DNA from: Candidatus Neomarinimicrobiota bacterium
Lineage (GTDB): Bacteria > Fidelibacterota > Marinisomatia > Marinisomatales > TCS55
DNA: 64,000 bases
Reading direction: 5' to 3'
NCBI GenBank assembly: GCA_018651745.1
Contig: JABIDL010000010.1
Coordinates: 70,596-134,595, forward strand
Both the position numbers and the translations under genes were made by a program. Positions 9,438 through 19,147 of the stretch are shown here, piece by piece (position 1 is the stretch's first letter; every line of letters begins with the position of its first letter). The notes below the pieces were generated by a model. The model saw nothing but the letters and a program-made list of their open reading frames with translations, searched no databases and was not told where the DNA came from.

Positions 9438-12400
9438 ATGAATATCAGAAGATTATTTTTTATATGCTTGGTAACAACAATTGCAATGGCGCAAAAAGGC
9501 ACCATTTCGGGATCTATAAACGATGCTAACAATGGCGATCCTTTATTAGGTGCAAATGTAATTATAAAAGAAACGTCACAGGGCGCATCTACAGATACCG
9601 ACGGACACTTTACAATCTCGAGGGTGAACCCGGGCAATTATACTTTAATTGTTACTTATATCGGTTATCAAACATTAAAAAATAAATTGGATCTGGGCGA
9701 TGGAGAGACCATAAATGTTGAATTAACCCTTGAACCTGAAGCCATTCAGATGGAAACTTACGTCGTTACGGCATCAAGGAGACGAGAACGTGTTGAGGAT
9801 GCTCCGGCAGCAATTTCGGTTATTTCCAAAAAAGAGATCCGACGAGAAAGCAATACAAATCTTGGCAGTTATTTAAAGGGAGTTAAAGGCATTGATTTCA
9901 CCCAGTCCGGAATTGACAGTTACAATATGACTGCCAGAGGATTTAATTCTTCATTCAGCTCTCGACTACTGACCCTAACAGATGGCCGAATGGCCAATGT
10001 GCCCTCACTAAGACTTACGGCTTACAATGTTATTCCGGTATCCTTTGAAGATGTTGAACAAATTGAGGTTGTTTTAGGTCCTTCTTCTGCCCTTTATGGT
10101 CCAAATGCACACAGTGGTGTGTTGAACATTGTTACTAGCTCTCCCATCAGAACCCAAGGAACGAGCATCAATATCCAAGGAGGTTGGATGGATCAAACAG
10201 ATGCTGACTTATTAAAAAAGATCACCTTTAGAACCGCTCATAAGGTAGGCAATTTTGGCTTTAAAATTTCAGGCGTTGCTTTGGCTGGGAAAGATTGGGT
10301 TCATTTTAATGAGGACGAATGGGAAGGGCATGATCCTGTATTTATCGGCCGCCCAAATTTAAAACATGATCGCTTGGACAGAGGTGGAATTCCAGGCGAA
10401 AATGGAAACCAAATGTTTACTTATGAAATGATCAATGAAGTGGATGATGCTGATGAATCCTGGGTTGGTTTCCTTTGGGGAGACAAGATCGCTACTGCAG
10501 GTGGTGAAGCTGGTTCACCCTTAATTACTCAAGAGATGGTTGATAAAGCTGCATCTGATGCGTTTAATCGTTTTACCTTAGATAACAGAATAACGCTTTG
10601 GTTTGTCACAGCAGATAAAATTGGTAAAACCTATGCTGATGGTATCGATAATAATGGCGATGGAGCAATTGATGAAGGTATTGATTTAGGTATCGATGAT
10701 GAATCTGAAGCCTGGTATGATGGTGTCGATAATGATGGAGATGGAGAAATAGACGAAGCAGATGAAATAGGTTCTTCTTGGCTTGATAGATTCGGTAGCT
10801 ATTATCAAGGAACTGATGCATCAACCCATAAATTTGGTTTTGGTGATTATAAATATGATTCTGAAGGCAACCTAATTTTTGACACAAATGATAACGGTCA
10901 ATTTGGTGATAATTGGGGGTCAGATGGATTGGATAATGATGATGATTGGGGTCCCTTTAAAGATGACATGGGGAACACGTTTGATGTACCATACGAACCT
11001 TTCGTTGATCTAAATAATAATGGTCTATTTGATGCAGATGTAGGAGAAATTTGGGTAGATATTTTTGGAAATCAAGTTTTATTAGACTATGGATTAGATG
11101 GAATACCCGGCACAGGAGATTATGGAGAAGGAAATGGAGTTTGGGACGGAGAATCGTTCGATGATCTTAACAATAATGATGAATGGGACGATTCGTTTGA
11201 TAACAATGACTTAGATGGAGATGGCTTGCCTAGCCAAGGGGAACTTGGAGTAGATGAATTTGATGAAATGGATTTTTCAGTCAATTATGGAGATTTACCG
11301 CAAAAATATATGGATGCAAATGATGATGGTATCAATGATTATCCTACTTTTAACGTCAGGAATTATCGTTATGACATGCGCCTAGATTGGGAACCAAACT
11401 CTGATTTAACCGTCAGCTTATCCCATGGATTCGCTTGGGCCAGAAACATTAACATTACGGGGATTGCGCGATACCTTGCTGATGGGTGGGTTTATCGTTA
11501 TTACCAAGCAAGGATTCGATGGAAAAACTTTTTCCTACAAACTTACCTGAATTCCAGTTATTCTGGTGACCCCTCTCACCCGACTCGCAACTTGGCTACA
11601 GGATCTCTTATTTATGATCGCTCAAAAAAATTCAGTGCACAGTTACAACATGTTAATGAGTGGAAAGATGGAAATATTCGATTTGTATGGGGATTGGATT
11701 ATTTTCTTACCTTGCCAGATACACGAGGCACTATTCTTTCCGATAAAAATTATACTGATAATCGCGACAACAACGGTACTGGAGAATCTGGTTCACCCTA
11801 TATTTTCCACGATATTAATGATAATACATGGTATGAAGATGGCGAAGCCTTTTCGAAATGGGCGACTGATAACGGGACTGCAACAGGTGCATTATTAGAT
11901 TCAACGGATGCTGTTCTTGGGGCGATTGCAGATGGACTTGACAATGACGGTGACAGCGACGATTTTACAGATTTAAATTCCAATGGTATTCCTGATTTTT
12001 TGGACTCAGATGGAAGTGGCGAATTTGAATTTGGTGAAACAGTAGAACCCGGAGTGCGCTGGTTGGGCGGACAAAGATTTATTGTTTATGCAGATGGACT
12101 TGACAATGACGGTGACGGTTTAATTGACGAGAATATTGATGAAGGCATCGATGAGGCGGCTGAGGATAATCGTTATACTGTCAACGAAATAGGTGCATAT
12201 TACCAGGTAAATTGGAAGTTTAGTAAAAAATGGGAATTTATCCAGGCCACTCGGTTCGATGTACATGACCGACTATCAGATATGATTGAGTTCAATAACC
12301 AGGGTGAAGGAATGGGCTACAATCCTCTTGATTGGAAATTTGATTTTAGTAAAACTGACGGACTGCAAGTTTCGCCAAAAATTGGTCTTGTTTATCGTCC

Positions 12401-13457
12401 AATGGAAAATCAGAATTTTAGATTAACATGGGCTACTGCATTTAATACACCCTCAAATCAAGCATTATTCTTAGATATTTATGTAACGCGTGTTTCGATT
12501 TTTAAAGTGTATGCACGAGGTGCTGATGGCGGTTACAACTTTCCTAGAGATTCCCAAGGCAATCCCTACTATTATGATATTGATCGCTTTACTTATTTAC
12601 CAATTGATACGAGCAATAGTATCCTCTTTTATCCTTCTACCGATCCTAGAATTGATGGGTTTTATGGTCAAACCCTAATTGATCTACCGGAGATTGAACC
12701 GGAAACGGTTAGGTCTTGGGAATTTGGTTATAAAGGAAGACTGAACAATAGATTGTTCGGAACTCTAGATATATATACAAGTCATTTTAGCAGTTTTGTC
12801 AGTCCGGTCACATTTATTACTCCCATTGTAATAGAAAAATCTATATTGGAAAGAGATTACGACGGTGATGGTCTTAATAATACAATTGACGAATTAGAAA
12901 AGAATAATATAATCGACCAGGATGATTATGATGAGTCTTTCAATCATTGGCGGGGTGGGATTCAAGGGATTACAGCTATGGACACCACTCCCGGGTTTAC
13001 GCCACCCGTTGTTGTGGGTTACTTGAATTATGGCGAAGTTGACATGTGGGGCTTGGACGCGAGTTTAGTTTATTTTATTAATCCAAGGCTAAACTTAGAT
13101 CTTACATATTCCTTTTTGGGTATGACAGAATTCTTTAATCCAATCACGAAGGGGAAAGACCCTATAAACGCACCGCGTAATAAAGCGGGGATGAAACTTC
13201 AATACAATCTACAGAAATGGCCCATTACCACATCATTAAATGCTAGATACGTGGACGGATTTAAATGGTCATCCGGTATTTATTTTGGTGATATAAAACC
13301 TTATACCATTTTTGATTTACATATTGGTTACAAAATAAATAATTATGCGACTGCCAATCTCTCAATTTCAAATCTGTTGGATAATAAACATACAGAAATT
13401 ATTGGCGGTCCATCCTTAGGGCGAGTGATCGTTCTTAGATTACAAAATAGTTTTTAA
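9438..13457 (+). CDS. TonB-dependent receptor with many Asp-rich Ca-binding-like loops
   Basis: Outer-membrane active transporter, 1339 aa, longer than the usual 700-1000. Signal peptide (MNIRRLFFICLVTTIAMAQ); carboxypeptidase-regulatory-like beta-sandwich at about 20-110 (GTISGSINDANNGDPLLGANV); plug domain at about 115-240 (VVTASRRRERVEDAPAAIS, LTLTDGRM, VEVVLGPSSALYGPNAHSG-type segment); then the barrel, ending in LRLQNSF with the terminal Phe typical of outer-membrane barrels. Between strands lie at least eight Asp/Asn-rich units such as ADGIDNNGDGAIDEG, DGVDNDGDGEIDE and DGLDNDGDGLIDE, resembling EF-hand or thrombospondin-type calcium loops. The ligand is unknown. Confidence 0.9.
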   Translation: MNIRRLFFICLVTTIAMAQKGTISGSINDANNGDPLLGANVIIKETSQGASTDTDGHFTISRVNPGNYTLIVTYIGYQTLKNKLDLGDGETINVELTLEPEAIQMETYVVTASRRRERVEDAPAAISVISKKEIRRESNTNLGSYLKGVKGIDFTQSGIDSYNMTARGFNSSFSSRLLTLTDGRMANVPSLRLTAYNVIPVSFEDVEQIEVVLGPSSALYGPNAHSGVLNIVTSSPIRTQGTSINIQGGWMDQTDADLLKKITFRTAHKVGNFGFKISGVALAGKDWVHFNEDEWEGHDPVFIGRPNLKHDRLDRGGIPGENGNQMFTYEMINEVDDADESWVGFLWGDKIATAGGEAGSPLITQEMVDKAASDAFNRFTLDNRITLWFVTADKIGKTYADGIDNNGDGAIDEGIDLGIDDESEAWYDGVDNDGDGEIDEADEIGSSWLDRFGSYYQGTDASTHKFGFGDYKYDSEGNLIFDTNDNGQFGDNWGSDGLDNDDDWGPFKDDMGNTFDVPYEPFVDLNNNGLFDADVGEIWVDIFGNQVLLDYGLDGIPGTGDYGEGNGVWDGESFDDLNNNDEWDDSFDNNDLDGDGLPSQGELGVDEFDEMDFSVNYGDLPQKYMDANDDGINDYPTFNVRNYRYDMRLDWEPNSDLTVSLSHGFAWARNINITGIARYLADGWVYRYYQARIRWKNFFLQTYLNSSYSGDPSHPTRNLATGSLIYDRSKKFSAQLQHVNEWKDGNIRFVWGLDYFLTLPDTRGTILSDKNYTDNRDNNGTGESGSPYIFHDINDNTWYEDGEAFSKWATDNGTATGALLDSTDAVLGAIADGLDNDGDSDDFTDLNSNGIPDFLDSDGSGEFEFGETVEPGVRWLGGQRFIVYADGLDNDGDGLIDENIDEGIDEAAEDNRYTVNEIGAYYQVNWKFSKKWEFIQATRFDVHDRLSDMIEFNNQGEGMGYNPLDWKFDFSKTDGLQVSPKIGLVYRPMENQNFRLTWATAFNTPSNQALFLDIYVTRVSIFKVYARGADGGYNFPRDSQGNPYYYDIDRFTYLPIDTSNSILFYPSTDPRIDGFYGQTLIDLPEIEPETVRSWEFGYKGRLNNRLFGTLDIYTSHFSSFVSPVTFITPIVIEKSILERDYDGDGLNNTIDELEKNNIIDQDDYDESFNHWRGGIQGITAMDTTPGFTPPVVVGYLNYGEVDMWGLDASLVYFINPRLNLDLTYSFLGMTEFFNPITKGKDPINAPRNKAGMKLQYNLQKWPITTSLNARYVDGFKWSSGIYFGDIKPYTIFDLHIGYKINNYATANLSISNLLDNKHTEIIGGPSLGRVIVLRLQNSF

Positions 13458-13461
13458 AATA

Positions 13462-13487
13462 AAAATCCCCACTTCCGCGGGGATTTT
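13462..13487. terminator. Bidirectional terminator hairpin
   Basis: AAAATCCCC (13462-13470) and GGGGATTTT (13479-13487) form a perfect 9-bp stem with an 8-nt loop. The A/T-rich arms give a U-tract in both directions. It sits between the convergent TonB receptor and DUF3467 genes and can serve both. Confidence 0.8.
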
Positions 13488-13497
13488 AAGTGAAATA

Positions 13498-13821
13498 TTA
13501 ATTTGGTAGAGATTCTTTGGGCGGTTTTACACCGAAATCCGAAAATCCATCCTGACCTGGTGATTTGATTCCACCATATTTCTTTTCAAATTTCTGAAGG
13601 TTGTCTTGAAGGGCTAACAAAAATGCTTTTGCATGCGGCGGAGCCATTACAATTCTTGAGTGTACTTTGGCCTTCGCAACACCCGGCAACAGTCGTGTAA
13701 AATCCATAACTAATTCTGCCGGTGAATGCGTCACAACGACAAAATTTGAATATTCCCCTCCACTGACTTTATCGTCTAATTCGATATTGATTTGCTGAAT
13801 ATTTTTTTTCTTATCAGTCAC
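13498..13821 (-). CDS. DUF3467 family protein
   Basis: Small cytosolic protein, 107 aa, of the widespread DUF3467 family, whose function is unknown. Recognisable features are GEYSNFVVVTHSPAELVMDF, the run LPGVAKAKVHSRIVMAPPHAKAFL, and an amphipathic C-terminal helix (LQDNLQKFEKKYG). Its start is 13 nt from the stop of the zinc-ribbon gene upstream, so the two probably share a transcript. Confidence 0.85.
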   Translation of the reverse strand: MTDKKKNIQQINIELDDKVSGGEYSNFVVVTHSPAELVMDFTRLLPGVAKAKVHSRIVMAPPHAKAFLLALQDNLQKFEKKYGGIKSPGQDGFSDFGVKPPKESLPN

Positions 13822-13834
13822 GAGTTATTCCCCT

Positions 13835-14239
13835 CTATTTACTATTCTTAAAATCACGGCTATTGAATTCTTCCCAATCTTCCTCAATTCCCTTGAATTC
13901 TTCATAATCAATAGCTTTATCTTCCTTCTCCTGTTCGCGGCTTTTCTGCTGAACGACTTCATTTTCAAAAAGGCTGAAAGTATCCTTCCTCTTTTCAAAT
14001 TCTGCCGGATCCACATCCTCTTCATCATCAGGTTCAAGTCGCTCAATATCTTCACTATAAACATTTGCATCAAAGAAATCAAGATCTTCAACAATTCCGT
14101 TTGTCATTAAATATTCGAGAAAATCGAGAAACTTACGATCACGCAGATCTACCTTGCATGATTTGCAACTCAAAGATTCCTTCAAAGAAACCTCTTCGAG
14201 AGTCTTTTCACAAACGGGGCAAATAATTCCTTCTAACAT
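13835..14239 (-). CDS. Hypothetical zinc-ribbon protein with acidic tail
   Basis: 134 aa, family not recognised. Cys7-x2-Cys10 and Cys25-x2-Cys28 form a zinc-ribbon-like knuckle at the N-terminus. The rest is strongly acidic and helical (EPDDEEDVDPAEFEKRKD, KAIDYEEFKGIEEDWEEF). It is probably an adaptor or regulatory protein (inference). It lies between the DUF3467 gene and the 189-aa gene, on the same strand. Confidence 0.6.
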   Translation of the reverse strand: MLEGIICPVCEKTLEEVSLKESLSCKSCKVDLRDRKFLDFLEYLMTNGIVEDLDFFDANVYSEDIERLEPDDEEDVDPAEFEKRKDTFSLFENEVVQQKSREQEKEDKAIDYEEFKGIEEDWEEFNSRDFKNSK

Positions 14240-14320
14240 TCCTTTATCATCCTAAATTTCGACGAGAATATAATCGGGAGCATAGGTCGCGTCAACAGGT
14301 TTATTTAAGTTTTTTTCAGT

Positions 14321-14890
14321 TTATAATCCTAATAATTTTTGAATACGTAAATATCCCATTTCAATAAAACCTTCTTTGTCTCGTTCAATAAATACATTAA
14401 AAAACGATTCTTTTTCTTCTGATTGAAATCCAATCCTCAAATGAGCGTTTGATGCACAAACCAATTGCGCCGTTACGGGGTGAAAATCCGGATTTAAATC
14501 TACTGCAGCATCAAATTTCCTGGATAAAATCCGGTTCAAAGCTGAAGATTTCAATATTCCGAATCGATTAATGTCAGTATTTGAATATCCTCGAAAATCA
14601 TCCACTAAATCAATCCCAATGTTATTCCTATTAACTTCATCTCCAACAATGCGAAGTGTTATATGCCCCGTTTTTCCGATGGAATCTTTTAACGCATTGA
14701 TGAAGGCCAACGCAACCCGACGCTGATCTACCGGTTCCGGAATGGCAATTAACAAAGATGAAATTCCTGGATCATTCTGAGTGATTGTGAGCTTTTTTGA
14801 TAACCGACTTCGATGTCGTTTCGCATTGTGGAATCGAAGTGCTATCCGTGTTTTAAGAGGCAATTTCATCCTCGAATATACCTTTCTCAT
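14321..14890 (-). CDS. Hypothetical protein, GT9/DUF6913-like fold
   Basis: 189 aa. The basic N-terminus (RIALRFHNAKRHRSRLSKK) is followed by an alpha/beta core. FDAAVDLNPDFHPVTAQLVCASNAHLRIGF resembles the 'D-x-DL...s-x-lraa-riGf' stretch of heptosyltransferase-like (GT9) and DUF6913 proteins. It is much shorter than a full glycosyltransferase (~330 aa), so catalytic activity is doubtful. Divergent from the TerB/DnaJ gene across an 84-nt gap. Confidence 0.5.
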   Translation of the reverse strand: MRKVYSRMKLPLKTRIALRFHNAKRHRSRLSKKLTITQNDPGISSLLIAIPEPVDQRRVALAFINALKDSIGKTGHITLRIVGDEVNRNNIGIDLVDDFRGYSNTDINRFGILKSSALNRILSRKFDAAVDLNPDFHPVTAQLVCASNAHLRIGFQSEEKESFFNVFIERDKEGFIEMGYLRIQKLLGL

Positions 14891-14974
14891 AAAAAGTAAC
14901 CTGTGTACTTTTACTGAATTATGGTCAAATTGATGATAAGAAAATAACGTTTTTATTTAATCAAGGCATACAAA

Positions 14975-15709
14975 ATGAGAATTAGCAAAAAACTACTCTG
15001 GGGCGGATTTGGCTGGGCGCTTGGCGGCCCACTTGGCGGCATTATTGGTTATACACTTGCATCTATGTCGGATAACAAGTCCTATAGATCTTATTCTTAC
15101 CAATCGGGAAGCCGAATGCCAAACACAAAACCCGGTGACTTTATTTTATCTTTACTTGTTTTGCTCGCTGCAGTGTTAAAGGCCGACAAAAAACTGTTAA
15201 AATCAGAACTGGATTACGTAAAAAAATTCCTCACAAATCAATTTTCATCTCAGCAAGTTCAAGAATTTATGACGTTATTCAAGGAAATTTTGGAACAGGA
15301 TTATCCTCTCAGGGATGTCTGCCGGCAAATCCAAAGATCCATGGACCATCCGAGCCGATTAGAATTAATCCATGTATTATTCGGTCTTTCAAAAGCGGAT
15401 GGACAAATTCATCCTTTAGAAATTGAGGTTATTAATAAAATATCCAATTATCTAAATATAAATGAAAAGGATTACGCATCGATCAAAGCAATGTTTATCG
15501 GAGATGTAAATGGCTCTTACACCGTTCTTGAAATCCATCCAAAAGTAACAGACAAAGATGTGAAAATAGCCTATCGAAAAATGGCAACAAAATATCATCC
15601 CGATAAAGTTGCTCATCTGGGAGAAGAATTAAAACTTCTTGCCGATAAAAAATTCAAATCAGTAAATAAAGCCTACCAAACGATTAAAAAAGAACGTGGA
15701 ATTAACTGA
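14975..15709 (+). CDS. TerB/DnaJ-domain protein, DjlA-like co-chaperone
   Basis: 244 aa. A Gly-rich hydrophobic N-terminus (residues ~8-30) could anchor or associate with the membrane. A TerB-like helical domain follows at about 50-160 ([30 protein letters not shown]). A C-terminal J-domain lies at about 175-240 with the HPD tripeptide (KYHPDKV), which stimulates DnaK ATPase. The architecture matches DjlA. Its stop overlaps the mutase start (TGATG), so it is translated together with methylmalonyl-CoA mutase. This is an unusual pairing and suggests either assembly help or simple operon packing. Confidence 0.85.
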   Translation: MRISKKLLWGGFGWALGGPLGGIIGYTLASMSDNKSYRSYSYQSGSRMPNTKPGDFILSLLVLLAAVLKADKKLLKSELDYVKKFLTNQFSSQQVQEFMTLFKEILEQDYPLRDVCRQIQRSMDHPSRLELIHVLFGLSKADGQIHPLEIEVINKISNYLNINEKDYASIKAMFIGDVNGSYTVLEIHPKVTDKDVKIAYRKMATKYHPDKVAHLGEELKLLADKKFKSVNKAYQTIKKERGIN

Positions 15710-17196
15710 TGCCTGAAAAGTCGGGGCAATTCCCCTTTACCCGCGGCCTCTATCCGAATATGTATAAAGACCGCCTCTGGACCATGCGTCAATATGCCGG
15801 ATTTACGTCTGCGGAAGAATCTAATCGACGGTATCGTTTTTTATTAGAGCAAGGTGTTACAGGTTTATCGGTTGCTTTTGATCTGCCCACACAAATAGGG
15901 TTTGACTCAGACCATAGCATGGCCACAGGCGAAGTCGGCCGGGTTGGCGTTCCCATTTCCACGATTGAAGATATGGAAATCCTGCTAAAAAATATACCAT
16001 TAGACCAAGTTTCAACATCCATGACCATTAATGCAACCGCTCCAATTCTATTAGCCTTTTATATTGTAGCCGCAGAAAACAAAGGCATCAACAAAGCAAA
16101 ACTTCGCGGCACTATCCAAAATGACATCCTGAAAGAATATATCGCTCGTGGAACCTATATTTATCCACCGGATGTTTCTATGAGGCTGGTGACAGATATT
16201 TTTGATTATTGTTCTAATCACCTGCCAAATTGGAATTCTATTTCTATTTCCGGGTACCATATTCGGGAAGCCGGGTCCACCGCGGCGCAGGAATTGGCCT
16301 TTACCTTTGCTAATGGAATCGCATATGTCCAGGCTGCTATTAATTGCGGATTGGATGTAAACACCTTTGGAAAACGCCTATCTTTCTTTTTTAATGCTCA
16401 TAACGATTTCTTAACTGAGATAGCAAAATTTCGCGCGGCACGGAAACTCTGGGCCACCATCATGAAGGAACGTTTCCATACAACAAATGAAAAAGCTATG
16501 ATGTGCCGGTTTCACACCCAAACCGGTGGCTCTACCCTCTCGGCACAACAAATTGATAACAATGTTGTGCGTACTACCATTCAAGCGCTTTCTGCTGTAT
16601 TGGGCGGAACACAATCACTGCATACTAACTCGCGAGATGAGGCGTTGTCTTTACCAACTGATGAATCGGCAAAATTGGCGCTCAGAACACAACAAATAAT
16701 CGCTCATGAATCCGGAGTTACACAATTTGCAGATCCACTTGGCGGAAGTGAAATAATTGAAAAACTTACTGTAACTCTTGAAAAAGAAGCACTATCGATC
16801 ATAACAGAAATTGATGAAATGGGCGGAGCGCTTTCTGCGATTGAATCCGGATGGGTGCAAAATGAAATTGCCCGAAGCGCATATGAATATCAGAAAAATG
16901 TAGATTCAAAAAAACAAGTGATTGTTGGAGTGAATAAATTTATGGACGACACGGAACCTGATTTCGAATTGCTTGAAATCAGCAGTAAGGCTGAAGAAAA
17001 ACAAATTACTCGGCTTATTGCATTCAGAAGTTCTAGAGATTCTTCAGAATGCTCCAATGCTTTGGCTAAACTCCGATCACACGCAAAAGGTACTGATAAT
17101 CTCATCCCCTCAATTATTGAATGCGTACGAAAAAAATGCACATTGGGAGAAATCTCTGATACATTAAGAGAAATATTCGGCGAACATCAAATATAA
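15709..17196 (+). CDS. Methylmalonyl-CoA mutase, catalytic (large) subunit without B12 domain
   Basis: Catalytic TIM-barrel subunit of acyl-CoA mutase, interconverting methylmalonyl-CoA and succinyl-CoA with adenosylcobalamin. WTMRQYAGF keeps the Thr/Arg/Tyr that contact the CoA ester carboxylate in methylmalonyl-CoA mutase (Thr85, Arg87, Tyr89 in the Propionibacterium enzyme), which favours methylmalonyl- over isobutyryl-CoA. GYHIREAG carries the catalytic His. The 495-aa chain ends without a B12-binding domain, so a separate small subunit is needed; none is in the window. The N-terminus starts close to FPFTRG and is about 30-40 residues shorter than most homologues. The start is fixed by the TGATG overlap with the upstream gene. 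Confidence 0.9.
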   Translation: MPEKSGQFPFTRGLYPNMYKDRLWTMRQYAGFTSAEESNRRYRFLLEQGVTGLSVAFDLPTQIGFDSDHSMATGEVGRVGVPISTIEDMEILLKNIPLDQVSTSMTINATAPILLAFYIVAAENKGINKAKLRGTIQNDILKEYIARGTYIYPPDVSMRLVTDIFDYCSNHLPNWNSISISGYHIREAGSTAAQELAFTFANGIAYVQAAINCGLDVNTFGKRLSFFFNAHNDFLTEIAKFRAARKLWATIMKERFHTTNEKAMMCRFHTQTGGSTLSAQQIDNNVVRTTIQALSAVLGGTQSLHTNSRDEALSLPTDESAKLALRTQQIIAHESGVTQFADPLGGSEIIEKLTVTLEKEALSIITEIDEMGGALSAIESGWVQNEIARSAYEYQKNVDSKKQVIVGVNKFMDDTEPDFELLEISSKAEEKQITRLIAFRSSRDSSECSNALAKLRSHAKGTDNLIPSIIECVRKKCTLGEISDTLREIFGEHQI

Positions 17197-17198
17197 CT

Positions 17199-17963
17199 GT
17201 GGCTTTTTCCCAACTCGTTCAAGCCAATCTTTCTACCCAAGTTATCGGAAGGAAAATTGAATATTATCAAATTCTAAAATCCACCAATTCCGAAGCATGG
17301 AATTTAATATATGCCGGCGCTCAACATGGAATCGTGGTGATTACCGATCATCAGACCAGGGGAAAAGGAAGAGGAAAAAACTCGTGGGTTTCAAGCCCGA
17401 ATAACAGTTTGACATTTTCCGTAGTCCTAAAGCCAAATGAAATACCATATTCTTCGCTATTTTCACTTTCTGCGGGGATTGCAATTGCAAAAACGTTACA
17501 GTTTTTTGGAATACAGTCGAATCTCAAATGGCCCAATGATATTTTGATCCATCAAAAAAAAGTAAGTGGAATTTTATGCGAAACAAAATTCCGAGCGTCA
17601 AACCCATCCGCTTTGGTAATCGGCATTGGATTAAATGTGAATGAAAAAGTTGAAGATTTGCAAACAGAATTATCCGAATCTTCAACATCCATGTCCATAG
17701 AATCCGGTATGATCTTTCAGCGCGAACGGGTAATGGCAGAAAGTCTTAATTTTCTTGAGGAATATCTTTTTAAGTCTGATGAAGAAATTATTAAAGAATG
17801 GGCCCAATTTTGTGGACATATTGGGAAAAACATTTCCTTTAGAGATGGTAAAGAAAAAATGCGCGGAAAATTTATCGGCCTGACTAATTCCGGGGCGGCA
17901 GTTGTCAATATAAATGGTACAGAAACAGAATTCTCTTCTCCAATTATTACGATCGAGAATTAA
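17199..17963 (+). CDS. birA: Biotin--[acetyl-CoA-carboxylase] ligase
   Basis: Attaches biotin to carboxylase carrier proteins through biotinyl-AMP. 254 aa with catalytic and C-terminal domains but no N-terminal DNA-binding domain, so it is not a BirA-type repressor. Motifs: STNSEAW, the adenylate loop TRGKGRGKNSW (GRGRxGR type), KWPNDI, and KVSGILCE. Predicted start is GTG, 2 nt after the mutase stop, so it sits in the same transcript. It would serve the carboxylase whose transferase is at 0.1-1.9 kb, or a propionyl-CoA carboxylase feeding the mutase (inference). Confidence 0.9.
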   Translation: MAFSQLVQANLSTQVIGRKIEYYQILKSTNSEAWNLIYAGAQHGIVVITDHQTRGKGRGKNSWVSSPNNSLTFSVVLKPNEIPYSSLFSLSAGIAIAKTLQFFGIQSNLKWPNDILIHQKKVSGILCETKFRASNPSALVIGIGLNVNEKVEDLQTELSESSTSMSIESGMIFQRERVMAESLNFLEEYLFKSDEEIIKEWAQFCGHIGKNISFRDGKEKMRGKFIGLTNSGAAVVNINGTETEFSSPIITIEN

Positions 17964-17976
17964 GAATAATTTGTGA

Positions 17977-19143
17977 TTAGTACCGGTGGTAGGGCGACAC
18001 CTTTATTTCAACTTCGAACTCCGGAAATTTACTTTTAACAGAATCTCGGATTTCATTTTCGCATGTTATAAAGTTAGTATGAGTAATGTTAGAAGTGAGA
18101 TTCATTCCAAAAAGAATAACTTGGTGTTCGGGTGTATCTACAACTCGAATATCATGAACATTGGTGATCTGATCATTAGATTCACAATAGTGATTCAAAT
18201 GATCCCTTAATTCATTAACAATTGGATGTTGAGGATGAATTGGATCCATATGAACTGTAGGTTCTACGTTTAGGTTTTTCTTAACGACATCCTCAACTTT
18301 TTCCGAAATATCATGTGCTTGAGCCGGAGGTTCATCGGCATCAATTTCAATGTGCATACTAATAAATTTTTCACGGCCGTAACTGTGAACCGTAATATCA
18401 TGAATACCTAATACTCCATCCACTTGGACAACCATTTCCCTAATGGTTTCCAATTCGTCCTCTGTAGGAGGTTTGCCAAGCAAGTCGTCCACAGCATCTC
18501 TTGCAATATGAAATCCGGTCCAAAGAATAAATGCTGCAACACCCAGTCCGGCCCAGCCATCAAAAGACAGATAACCCATTTTACTTGCGATTAAAGCAAA
18601 TACCACAATCAAAGAAGATAGTGCATCAGAACGATGGTGCCACGCATCTGCATGAAGCGTTCCGGAAGCAATTTTTTTCGATAAAAATTCTCCATAGCGT
18701 GCAGTGATCTCCTTAATGATTACCGTAAAACTTATCATGTAAATCATCCACCATTCCGGATTGATAGGTGTCGGAACCATGATTCTTTCAAATGATGCTT
18801 GAACAAATTCAATCCCTGCAACACCCAAGAAAACCGCAATAATGAGCGTAGCTATATACTCTGCCCTTCCATAGCCATAAGGATGGGTTGGGTCCGGCGG
18901 TTTCTTGGATTCATGAAATCCCCAAATGACTACAAGCGAACCGATGACATCTGCCAGAGTATGGAATGCGTCGGCAATGACACTGATCGCGCCAGCCATT
19001 ACACCGATCATTAATTTGAGCACAAAAAGAATGGTATTGATTAAGACTGAAATCCAGCCTTGAAAAACACCGATATTTATCCTGTAAACACCTGCGGGTT
19101 CTTTTCCCTTGGGCACCCAATATTGTGTGAAGCGTTCAAACAT
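17977..19143 (-). CDS. Cation diffusion facilitator transporter with two C-terminal domains
   Basis: Inner-membrane H+-coupled divalent-metal exporter (Zn/Fe/Mn/Co class). 388 aa with about six helices. Metal site pairs are visible as DAFHTLAD in TM2 and HADAWHHRSD in TM5. The tail after ~residue 215 is long and appears to hold two copies of the ferredoxin-like cytoplasmic domain: GVLGIHDITVHSYGREKFISMHIEID and QITNVHDIRVVDTPEHQVILFGMNL. His-rich HMDPIHPQHP links them. Start lies 4 nt from the glycosylasparaginase stop. Exact metal not predictable. Confidence 0.9.
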   Translation of the reverse strand: MFERFTQYWVPKGKEPAGVYRINIGVFQGWISVLINTILFVLKLMIGVMAGAISVIADAFHTLADVIGSLVVIWGFHESKKPPDPTHPYGYGRAEYIATLIIAVFLGVAGIEFVQASFERIMVPTPINPEWWMIYMISFTVIIKEITARYGEFLSKKIASGTLHADAWHHRSDALSSLIVVFALIASKMGYLSFDGWAGLGVAAFILWTGFHIARDAVDDLLGKPPTEDELETIREMVVQVDGVLGIHDITVHSYGREKFISMHIEIDADEPPAQAHDISEKVEDVVKKNLNVEPTVHMDPIHPQHPIVNELRDHLNHYCESNDQITNVHDIRVVDTPEHQVILFGMNLTSNITHTNFITCENEIRDSVKSKFPEFEVEIKVSPYHRY

Positions 19144-19147
19144 GTTT

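Noticed and set aside
10606-10887. 93-aa His/Tyr/Leu-rich minus-strand frame
   Set aside because: Antisense of the DGxDNDGD repeats of the TonB receptor; composition is a by-product.
13825-14094. 89-aa basic frame overlapping the zinc-ribbon gene
   Set aside because: Different frame of the same strand; the zinc-ribbon frame has ordered Cys pairs and a better start.
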